12,519 nt of DNA from an uncultured Pseudomonadota bacterium (GTDB lineage Bacteria > Pseudomonadota > Gammaproteobacteria > Burkholderiales > Methylophilaceae), in the NCBI GenBank assembly GCA_903854305.1, contig CAINWC010000220.1, forward strand, positions 1-12,519, read 5' to 3'. Under the pieces are notes generated by a model. That model searched no databases. It saw only the letters and a list, made by a program, of their open reading frames with translations, and was not told the DNA's origin. Position 1 is the first letter of the stretch. Every line of letters starts with the position of its first letter. Of this stretch, positions 1-7,851 are shown in pieces. Position numbers and translations under genes: made by a program.

Positions 1-1521
1 CAAATTGAAAAAATTGAAATTTTACGCGGCCCAGCTTCCAGCCTTTATGGCGCGGATGCCATTGGTGGCGTGATTCAGATTTTTACTAAAAAAGGCGAAA
101 CGGATAGGCCGCTAATTCACGCTGCGGTAGGCCTTGGTAGCTATAACACTAAAACTGCTGAAGCCGGCTTTAGTGCGGCAAGTGGGAATACTCGCTATGG
201 CATCAACCTCAATAGCTTAGTGACAGATAGCTTCTCTGCAATACGCGTATTACCTGTGAATGTATCCAAGAATCCCATTAGCGTAGATAGGGATGGATAC
301 CGTAATTTTGGCATTTCAGCCTTTATTGACCACACTTTTGCAGTTGGGCAAATACTAGGGTTACAGTATTTTGGCAGCAAGGGGCATAGTAACTCTGACA
401 CCAACAATGGTGGCGCTTTTGATTTTGCTGACTTTACGAATGAAACACAGCAAAGCTATGCGCTAACCAGCAAAAATGAATTCACGGATTTTTGGCATAG
501 CACACTCAAGCTAGGCAAGGGGATTGATGATTACGATTATCACTACTCCGCCACAGGCGTTTCCCTATACAAAACAGAACAAAACCAATACACATGGCAG
601 AATGACCTAAGTTTGCCTGTTGGTACGCTGACTCTGGCTTATGATCGATTGGAGCAACAAGTCAACAGCAATACCAATTACACGCTCACCACTCGTAAAA
701 ACAATGGTTTCTTAGCAGGCTATTTGGCCGATATTGGCAACCATAGCATTCAGGCGAGCTTGAGAAAGGATGGGAACTCGCAATATGGTAACCACACCAC
801 AGGCGGTGTTGGTTATGGGTACCTCGTTTCACCAGAATGGCGCATTTCAGCCAACTATGGCACCGCATTCAAGGCACCTACATTTAATCAGTTGTATTAT
901 CCTAGCTTTGGTGACCCAACATTACTTCCTGAACAATCTAAAAACGCCGAAGCTAGTATTAAATATACAAGCGATAAGCAACATGCAAGTTTTACAGTTT
1001 TTGACAACAAAATTAGCAATTTGATTGCGTTTTCTGGCCCAGCAACTGCAGGTTGTACTCTTGGAGGATTCTGCCCGGTGAATGTTGGTCGAGTTGAAAT
1101 TTTAGGCGCTACTTTCGTCGGTGGTTGGAATGTGACCGATCACTTAACGCTGAATGGTAACTTTACTGTGCAATCACCGCGCGATGAGAAAACAAACAAG
1201 CTATTAGCGCGTAGAGGCAACAACTATGGTGCTGTGAGCTTGATGCACTCATGGGGAGATTTGGAGTGGGGCGCAGAGGTGACGGGGGCATCAACTCGCT
1301 ATAACGATGCTACCAACACAAAAAAAATGAGTGGTTATGCATTGCTTAATTTAACGGCTAATTATCGCCTTACCCCAGAGTGGAAGCTAGAAACGCGTGC
1401 TAACAATATGTTAGATAAAGACTATGTCCTCGCTTACACAGGCAATACTGCAACAGCTAATCCATATGGCACCGCAGGTGCAAATATATTCGTCGGTTTG
1501 CGTTACCAAATGAAACCCTAG
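1..1521 (+). CDS. btuB: TonB-dependent outer-membrane corrinoid receptor BtuB, 5'-truncated by window edge
   Basis: The reading frame is open from base 1, so 506 C-terminal residues are visible; a GTG at 70 is internal and not the real start. The first residues (IEILRGPASSLYGADAIGG, then VIQIF) are the conserved end of the TonB plug domain. The rest is rich in alternating aromatic and polar strands typical of a 22-strand beta-barrel, including a TonB-receptor signature YGTAFKAPTFNQLYYP and a late strand with RANNMLDKDY. The protein ends GLRYQMKP rather than on a terminal aromatic. The signal peptide, TonB box and most of the plug lie outside the window. Family knowledge: such receptors move cobalamin or cobinamide into the periplasm with TonB energy. 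The substrate is assigned mainly from the twelve B12 genes that follow; the fold alone would also fit other TonB receptors. A short loop near 1051-1080 holds two cysteines (GCTLGGFCPVN) that could form a disulfide. Confidence 0.88.
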   Translation, partial: QIEKIEILRGPASSLYGADAIGGVIQIFTKKGETDRPLIHAAVGLGSYNTKTAEAGFSAASGNTRYGINLNSLVTDSFSAIRVLPVNVSKNPISVDRDGYRNFGISAFIDHTFAVGQILGLQYFGSKGHSNSDTNNGGAFDFADFTNETQQSYALTSKNEFTDFWHSTLKLGKGIDDYDYHYSATGVSLYKTEQNQYTWQNDLSLPVGTLTLAYDRLEQQVNSNTNYTLTTRKNNGFLAGYLADIGNHSIQASLRKDGNSQYGNHTTGGVGYGYLVSPEWRISANYGTAFKAPTFNQLYYPSFGDPTLLPEQSKNAEASIKYTSDKQHASFTVFDNKISNLIAFSGPATAGCTLGGFCPVNVGRVEILGATFVGGWNVTDHLTLNGNFTVQSPRDEKTNKLLARRGNNYGAVSLMHSWGDLEWGAEVTGASTRYNDATNTKKMSGYALLNLTANYRLTPEWKLETRANNMLDKDYVLAYTGNTATANPYGTAGANIFVGLRYQMKP

Positions 1522-1541
1522 ACACACGTTGTCATGCTGAA

Positions 1542-1589
1542 CTTTGGCGTATGAATAATTTGATTGATCACCTACTTCATATGCCAAAG
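1542..1589. repeat. Imperfect inverted repeat after btuB, possible transcript-end hairpin
   Basis: The arms are CTTTGGCGTATGAA (1542-1555) and TTCATATGCCAAAG (1576-1589). They pair over 14 bp, with one G-U wobble in RNA, around a 20-nt loop. The hairpin starts 20 bp after the btuB stop codon. No run of T follows it on either strand, so it is not a standard intrinsic terminator. It could instead stabilise the btuB 3' end or act together with Rho. The pairing is directly visible; the function is inferred. Confidence 0.55.
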
Positions 1590-1634
1590 CCAACAATCAT
1601 AGGGCTAGAATAAGTGCATTTTAAGAATTTCGAC

Positions 1635-1661
1635 TTGTAATCTAACGATTTAAGCTAAAAT
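1635..1661 (+). promoter_or_regulatory. Possible sigma-70-type promoter for the btuM operon
   Basis: TTGTAA (1635-1640) and TAAAAT (1656-1661) resemble -35 and -10 boxes, but the 15-bp spacer is short. They lie about 43 bp before the btuM start in an AT-rich stretch. A good ribosome binding site, GGAGG at 1689-1693, stands 10 nt before the btuM ATG. It is possible that btuM is instead co-transcribed with btuB. No B12-box-like riboswitch core was seen in the 182-bp gap. Confidence 0.3.
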
Positions 1662-1703
1662 CACACACAACAATTTTATCAACTCAATGGAGGCTAACTC
1701 ACA

Positions 1704-2273
1704 ATGTTAACCCTTTCTAAAACCAATCAAATTATCGTAGGCACGGTACTTGCCGCACTTGTCATTGTGACGCGCGGCCACCACTTTGCTTCTATCAACA
1801 ATTTACCAAGCGCGTCATTGGCAGTGTTTTTCTTGGCCGGCTTGTACTTACGTCCTACTTGGGTGTTTCCAGCCTTGCTCGCTTTGTGTGCTGGTTTAGA
1901 TTTTTCTGCCACCACTTATGGCGGAGTTAGCAGCTTTTGCGTGACACCTGCTTACGCTTTTTTACTCCCAGCTTACGGCACAATGTGGTTGGCTGGCCAC
2001 TGGTTTGCCAAGCAATACAGCTTCAGTTTTAATGCGCTGCTACCGTTAGTGGGTGGGGTTGCGGTTGCTGCGGCTGTTAGTGAACTACTTTCTAGCGGCG
2101 GTTTTTACTTCTTTGGTGGTCGCTACCCAAATCCAACTATTGCTGAGTTTTTACCTCGTCTTGAAAAATACTTTCCACATCAATTAGAAAACATTGCCTT
2201 TTGGTTAGGCGTTGCCTTAGTGGTTCATGTAGCGTTTGCATTGGCAAATGGCGCACATCGCGCTAAAGCTTAA
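1704..2273 (+). CDS. btuM: BtuM-type solitary vitamin B12 transporter (ECF S-component family)
   Basis: A 189-residue, very hydrophobic protein with about six predicted membrane segments (roughly residues 8-24, 37-50, 52-66, 80-101, 108-130, 161-182), the size and topology of ECF S components. BtuM of Thiobacillus denitrificans is a B12 transporter of this family reported to work without an ECF module and to bind the cobalt through Cys80, with decyanation of cyanocobalamin. Here Cys79 sits in the equivalent place (YGGVSSFCVTPAYAF). Asp66, Tyr84 and Arg152 lie one position before residues I recall as conserved in that protein (Asp67, Tyr85, Arg153); this numbering is from memory. A strong GGAGG precedes the ATG by 10 nt. 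The gene heads the plus-strand run and ends 2 bp before btuR. No ECF ATPase or T component is nearby, which fits a solitary importer. The assignment rests on motif positions, topology and context, not on a database search. Confidence 0.8.
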   Translation: MLTLSKTNQIIVGTVLAALVIVTRGHHFASINNLPSASLAVFFLAGLYLRPTWVFPALLALCAGLDFSATTYGGVSSFCVTPAYAFLLPAYGTMWLAGHWFAKQYSFSFNALLPLVGGVAVAAAVSELLSSGGFYFFGGRYPNPTIAEFLPRLEKYFPHQLENIAFWLGVALVVHVAFALANGAHRAKA

Positions 2274-2275
2274 TC

Positions 2276-2881
2276 TTGACTGACAGTGACAAAATCACCC
2301 GCCACAATGCACGCATGTTGCGCAAAAAGGCGGTAGTTGATGCAAAAATTGAATCTGCCAGCATTGCCAAAGGCTTGCTGTTAATCCACACAGGGAACGG
2401 CAAAGGTAAATCTACCGCCGCTTTTGGCTTGCTCGCGCGCGCTCTGGGCCACGGCATGAAAGCGGTTGTAGTGCAGTTTATCAAAGGCCGTTCTGATACT
2501 GGCGAAGAAGCCTTTTTTCGCAACTCCAAAAATTTAACTTGGCACGTGATGGGCGATGGCTTTACTTGGGAAACGCAAGATGCAGCGCGCGATTTAGCTT
2601 CTGCGCGCACAGCGTGGGAACTGGTGTGTGGCTATTTGCAGGATGAAACCATAGACCTAGTGATTTTGGACGAATTTACCTACACGCTCAAATACGGTTG
2701 GCTGACAATTGAGGAAGTTTGTGCGGCATTTGATGCGCGCCCAGCCATGCAACACGTGGTGATTACAGGCCGCAGCGCACCTGAAGGTTTAATTGAAATT
2801 GCTGATACGGTGAGTGAGATCAATTTGGTTAAGCATGCGTTTAAGGACGGCGTGCAGGCCATGCCTGGCATTGAATGGTAA
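2276..2881 (+). CDS. btuR: Corrinoid adenosyltransferase (CobA/CobO/BtuR type)
   Basis: A 201-residue protein that transfers the 5'-deoxyadenosyl group of ATP to reduced cobalt in cobalamin, cobinamide or cobyrinate diamide in the cytosol. The P-loop HTGNGKGKST spans residues 38-47. It is followed by VVQFIKG, GFTWETQ, LVILDEFTY and the C-terminal KHAFKDGVQAMPGIEW, all hallmarks of the BtuR/CobO family, and the length is typical. The chosen start is TTG at 2276, because the N-terminus TDSDKITRHNARM matches the family's usual leader length. An ATG at 2315 would give a shorter form and cannot be excluded. The start lies 2 bp after the btuM stop and has no clear ribosome binding site, so translation is probably coupled to btuM. 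The pairing suggests that corrinoid entering through BtuM is adenosylated at once. Confidence 0.93.
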   Translation: MTDSDKITRHNARMLRKKAVVDAKIESASIAKGLLLIHTGNGKGKSTAAFGLLARALGHGMKAVVVQFIKGRSDTGEEAFFRNSKNLTWHVMGDGFTWETQDAARDLASARTAWELVCGYLQDETIDLVILDEFTYTLKYGWLTIEEVCAAFDARPAMQHVVITGRSAPEGLIEIADTVSEINLVKHAFKDGVQAMPGIEW

Positions 2882-2917
2882 CACCTTAGAAATTTTATCC
2901 GCAAGAATGAAACGCCA

Positions 2918-4213
2918 ATGATGACCCCAATTACCTGCCCTGCTGTATTAGTTTCTGCCCCTGCTTCTGGGCAAGGAAAAACCTTATCGACCGCAGCCTT
3001 AGCCAGAGCTTGGAAAAATCGTGGTTTAAACGTGCGTGCTTTCAAATGCGGCCCAGATTTTCTTAACCCGATGATTTTGGAAAAAGCCACGGGACAGCCA
3101 GTTTATAATTTAGACCTTGGCATGTGCGGCGAGCAGGATGGGTTGGCGCGTCTATATAGCGTAGCACAAACTGCCGATGTGATTATTGTAGAAGGCGTCA
3201 TGGGTTTGTATGATGGCACGCCATCCAGTGCGGATATTGCGGTGCGTTTTGGCCTGCCGGTGATGGTCACCATTGATGCCAGCGGCATGGCGCAAACCTT
3301 TGGGGCGATTGCCTCTGGCCTTTTAGCTTACAAACCAGAATTAACACCCGCAGGCGTGTTGGCTAATAAAGTGGGCAGTATCGGCCATGCCGACATGCTA
3401 CGCGAAAGCTTGCCACCGCATTTAAGCTGGTTTGGCGCGCTGCAACGAGACGAAGCCATTGCCTTGCCAGAGCGACATTTAGGCTTGTTCCGCGCCAGTG
3501 AAATTGATGATATAGAAACTAGAATCGAGGCCGCTGCCATTGCTTTAGCCAACTCCGGCGAACTACCTCTACCACCGCTGGTAACCTTTAAACCGCCGCC
3601 GGTTTCGACAATACCAGCGCTCTTGGCAGGCAAAACCATTGCCATTGCACGTGATGAAGCGTTTTGTTTCATTTACCCAGCCAATTTAGATTGCCTGATT
3701 GCATTGGGTGCAACGGTTAAATTTTTCTCACCGCTACACGATAAAACCTTACCGGAAGCCGACGCTTACTGGCTGCCAGGCGGCTACCCTGAATTACATC
3801 TAAAAGAAATTAGCGAAAACACAGCAATACGCACAGCACTGCAAGTGGCTTTTGATGCCAACAAACCTATTCTTGCCGAGTGCGGCGGCATGATGGCCTT
3901 ATCAGCGTCGATTAACGGTACGCCTGTTTTTGGCTTACTTGCGGGCAATTGCCAAATTGAAAAACGCTTTCAAGGCTTAGGCACCCAGCATGTGACGTTA
4001 GCGGAGGGTGAAATAGGCGCACACACGTTCCATTACGGCTCGTTCACTACGCCACTTGCCATAGCTTTTCAAGCCACTAGCAAACGTGTGCCTAGTAATC
4101 ATAGAAATGGCGAAGCCGTATATCAGCATGACAGTATCACCGCGAGCTTTTTGCACTTTTACTTTGCCTCTAACCCGCAGGTTGCTGCGAACCTGTTTTT
4201 ACCACGGGTCTAG
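2918..4213 (+). CDS. cobB: Cobyrinate / hydrogenobyrinate a,c-diamide synthase (CobB/CbiA)
   Basis: A 431-residue ATP- and glutamine-dependent amidotransferase that amidates the a and c side chains of the corrin ring. The N-terminal dethiobiotin-synthetase-like domain has the P-loop SAPASGQGKT (residues 13-22), the FKCGPDFLNP segment and VIIVEGVMGLYDG. The C-terminal class I glutaminase domain has LPGGYPELH (286-294), nucleophile Cys322 in ECGGMMAL, and a late His413 in FLHFYFASNP. The length is usual for CobB. Two adjacent ATG codons (2918, 2921) could serve as start, with only a weak ribosome binding site. It lies 36 bp after btuR and 7 bp before bluB. The sequence does not show whether the substrate is cobyrinate (anaerobic route) or hydrogenobyrinate (aerobic route). 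No ring-building genes are in the window. Confidence 0.93.
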   Translation: MMTPITCPAVLVSAPASGQGKTLSTAALARAWKNRGLNVRAFKCGPDFLNPMILEKATGQPVYNLDLGMCGEQDGLARLYSVAQTADVIIVEGVMGLYDGTPSSADIAVRFGLPVMVTIDASGMAQTFGAIASGLLAYKPELTPAGVLANKVGSIGHADMLRESLPPHLSWFGALQRDEAIALPERHLGLFRASEIDDIETRIEAAAIALANSGELPLPPLVTFKPPPVSTIPALLAGKTIAIARDEAFCFIYPANLDCLIALGATVKFFSPLHDKTLPEADAYWLPGGYPELHLKEISENTAIRTALQVAFDANKPILAECGGMMALSASINGTPVFGLLAGNCQIEKRFQGLGTQHVTLAEGEIGAHTFHYGSFTTPLAIAFQATSKRVPSNHRNGEAVYQHDSITASFLHFYFASNPQVAANLFLPRV

Positions 4214-4220
4214 ATTTTCC

Positions 4221-4928
4221 ATGAGTTTAGATTCACCATTAGAATCGTCAAACCCACATCGCTATTCTGAGGCTGAAATCGCCGCAGTCTACCGTGTAAT
4301 CGCCGAACGTCGCGACATGCGACACTTTTTACCCACACCTGTTGCACCTGAAATACTTACTAAAATCTTGCAGGCAGCCCATCACGCGCCCAGCGTAGGC
4401 TTAATGCAGCCTTGGCGATTTATTCGCATTACTAGCAAAAATACGCGCAAAAGCATTCATCAATTAGTGGATGCCGAGCGCGCTAAAACCGCGCAAGCGA
4501 TTGGTGAGTTTGAAAATACCGCACGTATGGCAGAGTTTTTACGACTAAAGGTAGAAGGTATTTTAGACTGCGGCGAATTATTAGTCGTAGCATTGTGTGA
4601 TGACCGTGATCGTCACGTATTTGGGCGCAGAACCTTACCAGAAATGGACTTAGCCTCTGTCAGCTGTGCGATTCAAAACATGTGGCTGGCCGCGCGAGCT
4701 GAAGGCTTAGGCATGGGCTGGGTTTCAATGTTTGACCCTGTTGAATTAGGTCAGTTACTCAATATACCCACTGACGCTAAGCCCATCGCCGTGTTGTGCT
4801 TAGGCCATGTAAATACTTTTTACAAAGAACCAATGCTGGTTGAAACTGGCTGGAGAACAGCCAAACCTTTGGCCGATATGGTGATGGAGAATAGCTGGGG
4901 TTACCAAGAGGGTGACATTGCAAAATGA
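4221..4928 (+). CDS. bluB: 5,6-dimethylbenzimidazole synthase BluB
   Basis: A 235-residue nitroreductase-fold flavoenzyme that converts reduced FMN and oxygen to 5,6-dimethylbenzimidazole, the lower ligand of B12. Visible motifs are RRDMRHF (residues 30-36, with Asp32 matching the essential Asp32 known in Sinorhizobium BluB), HAPSVGLMQPWRF, the mid-protein LPEMDLASVSCAIQNMWLAA and GLGMGWVSMFDP, whose Ser169 corresponds to the conserved serine. The same frame is open further upstream into cobB, but the ATG at 4221, 7 bp after the cobB stop, gives the standard BluB length and N-terminus, so it is chosen. The ATG of the next gene overlaps the TGA stop of this one. Because BluB needs oxygen, the organism probably makes its lower ligand aerobically; this is an inference. 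Confidence 0.93.
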   Translation: MSLDSPLESSNPHRYSEAEIAAVYRVIAERRDMRHFLPTPVAPEILTKILQAAHHAPSVGLMQPWRFIRITSKNTRKSIHQLVDAERAKTAQAIGEFENTARMAEFLRLKVEGILDCGELLVVALCDDRDRHVFGRRTLPEMDLASVSCAIQNMWLAARAEGLGMGWVSMFDPVELGQLLNIPTDAKPIAVLCLGHVNTFYKEPMLVETGWRTAKPLADMVMENSWGYQEGDIAK

Positions 4929-5740
4929 GATACCCCAAACGCATAATATGCTTGACCACGGAACCCACAGAAGTGCTTTACCTGCTGGGTGAGCAAGAGC
5001 GCATTGTCGGCATTTCCGGCTTCACCACACGTCCGGCCATTGCACGCCGTGAGAAACCCAAGGTCGCGGCTTTTACCAGTGCAAAAATCGACAAAATTTT
5101 AGAGTTAAAGCCAGATCTAGTCATTGGCTTCTCGAACTTGCAGGCCGATATTGCCGCTGCGCTCATCCGCGCGGGGGTTGAGGTACATATCTTTAATCAG
5201 CGTTCTATTGCGCAAATGCTGAACATGATTGCTACAGTCGGCAGCTTGATAGGCGCATCAGACAAGGCGGCCAAGCTGATTGCCGAGCTGGAAAACACTA
5301 TCTGCAAAGCGCGAGAAACCGCCAGCCATTTAACTACACAACCAACCGTATATTTTGAGGAGTGGGATGACCCCATCATCTGTAGCATACGCTGGGCGAT
5401 GGAACTGATTGAGATTGCTGGTGGGGATGACTGCTTTCCGGAGCTTTCACATTTTCACAGCGCAAAAGATAGAATTGTGACGGCTCAGCAAGTACTAGAG
5501 CGGCGCCCAGACATTATCATCGGCTCGTGGTGCGGTAAAAAATTCCAGCCGGAACAAGTCATGGCAAGAGAAGGCTGGGCAGGCATTCCAGCAGTTAAAA
5601 ATAGTTTTGTACGTGAAATAAAATCGGCTGATATTCTGCAACCTGGGCCATCGCTGATTACGCATGGCTTAAAGCAAGTACAAGCGATTATTCAAGAGTG
5701 GCATACGACACAGGCACTTAGACAAACGGAAGTGATATAA
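4925..5740 (+). CDS. BtuF-like corrinoid-binding protein without signal peptide (predicted cytosolic)
   Basis: A 271-residue protein of the BtuF/FhuD helical-backbone substrate-binding family. The N-terminal lobe begins directly with a beta strand (RIICLTTEPTEVLYLLGE), followed by VGISGFTTRP, KVAAFTSAKIDKILELKPDLVIG and a long linking helix. The second lobe carries FEEWDDPII and a tryptophan- and cysteine-containing GSWCGKKF. Classical BtuF delivers cobalamin to BtuCD from the periplasm. Here no signal peptide is present, and none can be added: the same frame has a TGA at 4913-4915, with only three codons (cat, tgc, aaa) before the ATG at 4925. The start overlaps the bluB stop (ATGA), so the two are translationally coupled. 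No BtuC or BtuD gene is in the window. A cytosolic corrinoid-binding or handling role is inferred; unconventional export or simple misnaming of a related metal-chelate binder are the alternatives. Confidence 0.82.
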   Translation: MRYPKRIICLTTEPTEVLYLLGEQERIVGISGFTTRPAIARREKPKVAAFTSAKIDKILELKPDLVIGFSNLQADIAAALIRAGVEVHIFNQRSIAQMLNMIATVGSLIGASDKAAKLIAELENTICKARETASHLTTQPTVYFEEWDDPIICSIRWAMELIEIAGGDDCFPELSHFHSAKDRIVTAQQVLERRPDIIIGSWCGKKFQPEQVMAREGWAGIPAVKNSFVREIKSADILQPGPSLITHGLKQVQAIIQEWHTTQALRQTEVI

Positions 5741-5742
5741 AT

Positions 5743-6270
5743 ATGGCAACACATTTAATACTAGGCGGTGCCCGCTCAGGCAAGAGCGCCTATGCCGAAA
5801 AACTGGCCAATGAGAGCAACCTGAAAGTCACTTACATTGCCACGGCACAAATTTATGACGCAGAATTTGGCGCGCGGATTCAGCACCACAAAGACCGCCG
5901 CCCCGCCAACTGGGAACTGGTAGAAGAGCCGCATTACCTCGCGCAAACACTCAACCGCTTAGCCAAGCCAGATCAATGCTTAATTGTGGATTGCCTGACG
6001 CTATGGCTAGCACAATGGATATGCGCGGACTGCAACCCACCTAAAGACTCAAACTGGCAAGCTGAGCGTGAGGCGCTGTTAGCTTTACTGCCGACCTTAG
6101 CCGGTACCATTATTTTAGTCAGCAACGAAGTAGGCATGGGCATTGTGCCTTTAGGTGAAATCAACCGTCAATTTCAAGATGAGCAAGGTCGGTTGAATCA
6201 GGCAGTGGCTTCGATATGCAATCAAGTGACTTTTGTGGCGGCAGGGTTGCCGTTAACATTGAAGGGCTAA
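5743..6270 (+). CDS. cobU: Adenosylcobinamide kinase / adenosylcobinamide-phosphate guanylyltransferase
   Basis: A 175-residue bifunctional enzyme (CobU/CobP) that phosphorylates adenosylcobinamide and then forms adenosylcobinamide-GDP. Visible motifs are the P-loop GGARSGKS (residues 8-15), YIATAQIYDAEF, RIQHHKDRRP with His48 in the place of the guanylylated His46 of Salmonella CobU, IVDCLTLWLAQW, and SNEVGMGIVP followed by GRLNQAVA. The length is standard. The start ATG lies 2 bp after the btuF-like stop and is preceded by GGAAGTG within the end of that gene, a fair ribosome binding site. It is the last gene of the plus-strand run and converges with cobQ across a 124-bp gap. Confidence 0.95.
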   Translation: MATHLILGGARSGKSAYAEKLANESNLKVTYIATAQIYDAEFGARIQHHKDRRPANWELVEEPHYLAQTLNRLAKPDQCLIVDCLTLWLAQWICADCNPPKDSNWQAEREALLALLPTLAGTIILVSNEVGMGIVPLGEINRQFQDEQGRLNQAVASICNQVTFVAAGLPLTLKG

Positions 6271-6307
6271 CTTGGGAAATCTTGAATCAACCCAACTCAG
6301 AAAAATG

Positions 6308-6381
6308 TAGTGCGGATGAGCGCAGCGTCAAGGTAAATTGCCGAAATACGGCAAGAGAAGGCACCCTAGGCGGTATCCGCC
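6308..6381. repeat. REP-like palindromic element, apparently interrupted, between cobU and cobQ
   Basis: The stretch opens with TAGTGCGGATGAGCGCAGCG (6309-6328), which resembles the left half of common proteobacterial REP-type repeats of the form GCGGATxAGCGxAGCGxATCCGC. The matching right arm ATCCGC occurs only at 6375-6380, 57 bp from GCGGAT (6312-6317). Between them lies a separate perfect hairpin TTGCCG-AAATA-CGGCAA (6338-6354). The right arm also forms its own small hairpin, GGCGG-TAT-CCGCC (6369-6381). No T-run follows, so an intrinsic terminator is not supported, though the structure could separate the two convergent transcripts. The resemblance to REP elements is from memory. Confidence 0.4.
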
Positions 6382-6394
6382 AAATAAGCTATTT

Positions 6395-7834
6395 TCATAC
6401 TGCCAGCCTATCCCAATCCAAATACTGCGCCACACAATCGGCTAAGCGCTCCAACCCTGCCTCACGTAATTGTTCATAATCAAACTGCGCTTCCGTATTA
6501 CCCAAGCCAGCCCACGTTAACCAAGCCGCGCATGATTCGGCATGATCAAATAAACCATGCACATAAGTACCGGCAATTTGGTTGTCTTGCGACATAGCGC
6601 CTTCAGGCTGACCGTTGATGGTTAGCGCGGGCTTGCTTAAAGCGGCGCCAGTGCTAATGCCCATGTGGATTTCATAGCCGCTTACGCGGGCATCGGCAAA
6701 GGTCAGTTTGCCGCGCACTTGGGCGAGATGTTTTTCTGGCATCAGCGTGGTTTCCATCTCTAACCAGGCAAACCCTGCACATGAACCAGCGTCGCCTTCT
6801 ATTGCATGTGGGTCGTGAATTAAATTTCCCAACATTTGAAAGCCGCCACAGATGCCCAGCACTTTGCCGCCATAGCGCAGGTGCTTAGTGAGCGCTTGCT
6901 CCCATTGATTGGCGCGTAAATACTCAAGGTCTCCCTGCACATTTTTGCTGCCGGGCAAAATAATCAAGTCCGCCGTTGGAATAGCCTCGCCCATTTTAAC
7001 GAACTGAAAATCCACTTGAGGATGCAGGCGCAGCGCATCAAAGTCGGTGTGGTTGGAGATGTGCGGTAGCACTGGAACGACCACTTTAATTGAGTTTTCA
7101 CTGACAGCAGCTGCACTTTTTGAAACCCCATCTTCAGCTTCAATGTGCAAATTATGTAAATACGGCAAAACACCCAGTACCGGCTTGCCGGTTTCTTTTT
7201 CCAGCCAATCAAGACCGGGTTGCAGCAAGGCAATATCGCCACGAAAACGGTTGATGACAAAGCCTATTACACGCTTTCTTTCAGACGCTGAAAGCAGCGC
7301 CAGCGTGCCGACAATATGTGCAAATACACCGCCTCTATCAATATCGGCAATCAAAAGTACCGGGCAATCTACCGCTTCGGCAAAGCCCATATTGGCAATA
7401 TCACCTTCGCGCAGATTGATTTCAGCCGGGCTGCCGGCGCCCTCCACAACAATGTATTCATATTGGCTGGCAAGCCGCTGGTAAGAATCTAGCACGGCAC
7501 GCATGGCGGTTGGTTTATAGGCGTGGTAGCCGGTTGCTTCAAGATTGCAGACCACCTTGCCATGAATAATCACCTGGCAGCCAGTATCTGAATTAGGCTT
7601 AAGCAACACAGGGTTCATATCGGTATGCGGTGCCAGACCACAGGCTTGCGCCTGCACCGCTTGGGCACGGCCGATCTCGCCGCCATCGATGGTGACTGCT
7701 GAGTTCAATGCCATGTTTTGCGGCTTAAATGGCGCGACTTTGATGCCTCTGCGGTACAATACGCGACATATTCCAGCAACGAGCGTACTTTTACCTGCGT
7801 CTGACGTAGTGCCCTGAATCATTAATGTTTTCAT
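6395..7834 (-). CDS. cobQ: Cobyric acid synthase (CobQ/CbiP)
   Basis: A 479-residue glutamine-dependent amidotransferase that amidates side chains b, d, e and g of adenosylcobyrinate a,c-diamide to give cobyric acid. The N-terminal ATP domain has [12 protein letters not shown] (residues 6-17), [10 protein letters not shown] and [22 protein letters not shown] and [17 protein letters not shown] follow. The glutaminase domain shows LPGSKN, nucleophile Cys329 in [21 protein letters not shown] and His426 in [10 protein letters not shown]. The length is normal and every expected motif is present. It is the only gene between cobU and cobC on the minus strand. Its ATG at 7834 has no clear ribosome binding site and lies 17 bp from the divergent cbiB start, leaving no room for separate promoters, so its promoter probably lies inside cbiB. 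Confidence 0.95.
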   Translation of the reverse strand: MKTLMIQGTTSDAGKSTLVAGICRVLYRRGIKVAPFKPQNMALNSAVTIDGGEIGRAQAVQAQACGLAPHTDMNPVLLKPNSDTGCQVIIHGKVVCNLEATGYHAYKPTAMRAVLDSYQRLASQYEYIVVEGAGSPAEINLREGDIANMGFAEAVDCPVLLIADIDRGGVFAHIVGTLALLSASERKRVIGFVINRFRGDIALLQPGLDWLEKETGKPVLGVLPYLHNLHIEAEDGVSKSAAAVSENSIKVVVPVLPHISNHTDFDALRLHPQVDFQFVKMGEAIPTADLIILPGSKNVQGDLEYLRANQWEQALTKHLRYGGKVLGICGGFQMLGNLIHDPHAIEGDAGSCAGFAWLEMETTLMPEKHLAQVRGKLTFADARVSGYEIHMGISTGAALSKPALTINGQPEGAMSQDNQIAGTYVHGLFDHAESCAAWLTWAGLGNTEAQFDYEQLREAGLERLADCVAQYLDWDRLAV

Positions 7835-7851
7835 ATTCTAATTATCTCATA

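Noticed and set aside
1996..2003. GCCACTGG, resembling the conserved GCCACTG piece of cobalamin riboswitches
   Set aside because: It lies in the middle of btuM coding sequence, with no accompanying B12-box core (AGCCAGGAGACCTGCC-like) or leader context, so it is a chance match.
4086..4220. N-terminal extension of bluB into the end of cobB (open frame from 4086)
   Set aside because: The ATG at 4221 gives the standard BluB length and N-terminus and follows the cobB stop by 7 bp; the extension would overlap cobB by 128 bp in another frame.
6369..6394. GGCGG-TAT-CCGCC hairpin as an intrinsic terminator for cobU or cobQ
   Set aside because: The stem is only 5 bp and is not followed by a T-run on either strand.
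7047..7484. 145-codon open frame on the plus strand opposite cobQ
   Set aside because: It is antisense to the well-supported cobQ, and its translation is serine- and threonine-rich with no recognisable motif, as expected for a shadow frame.
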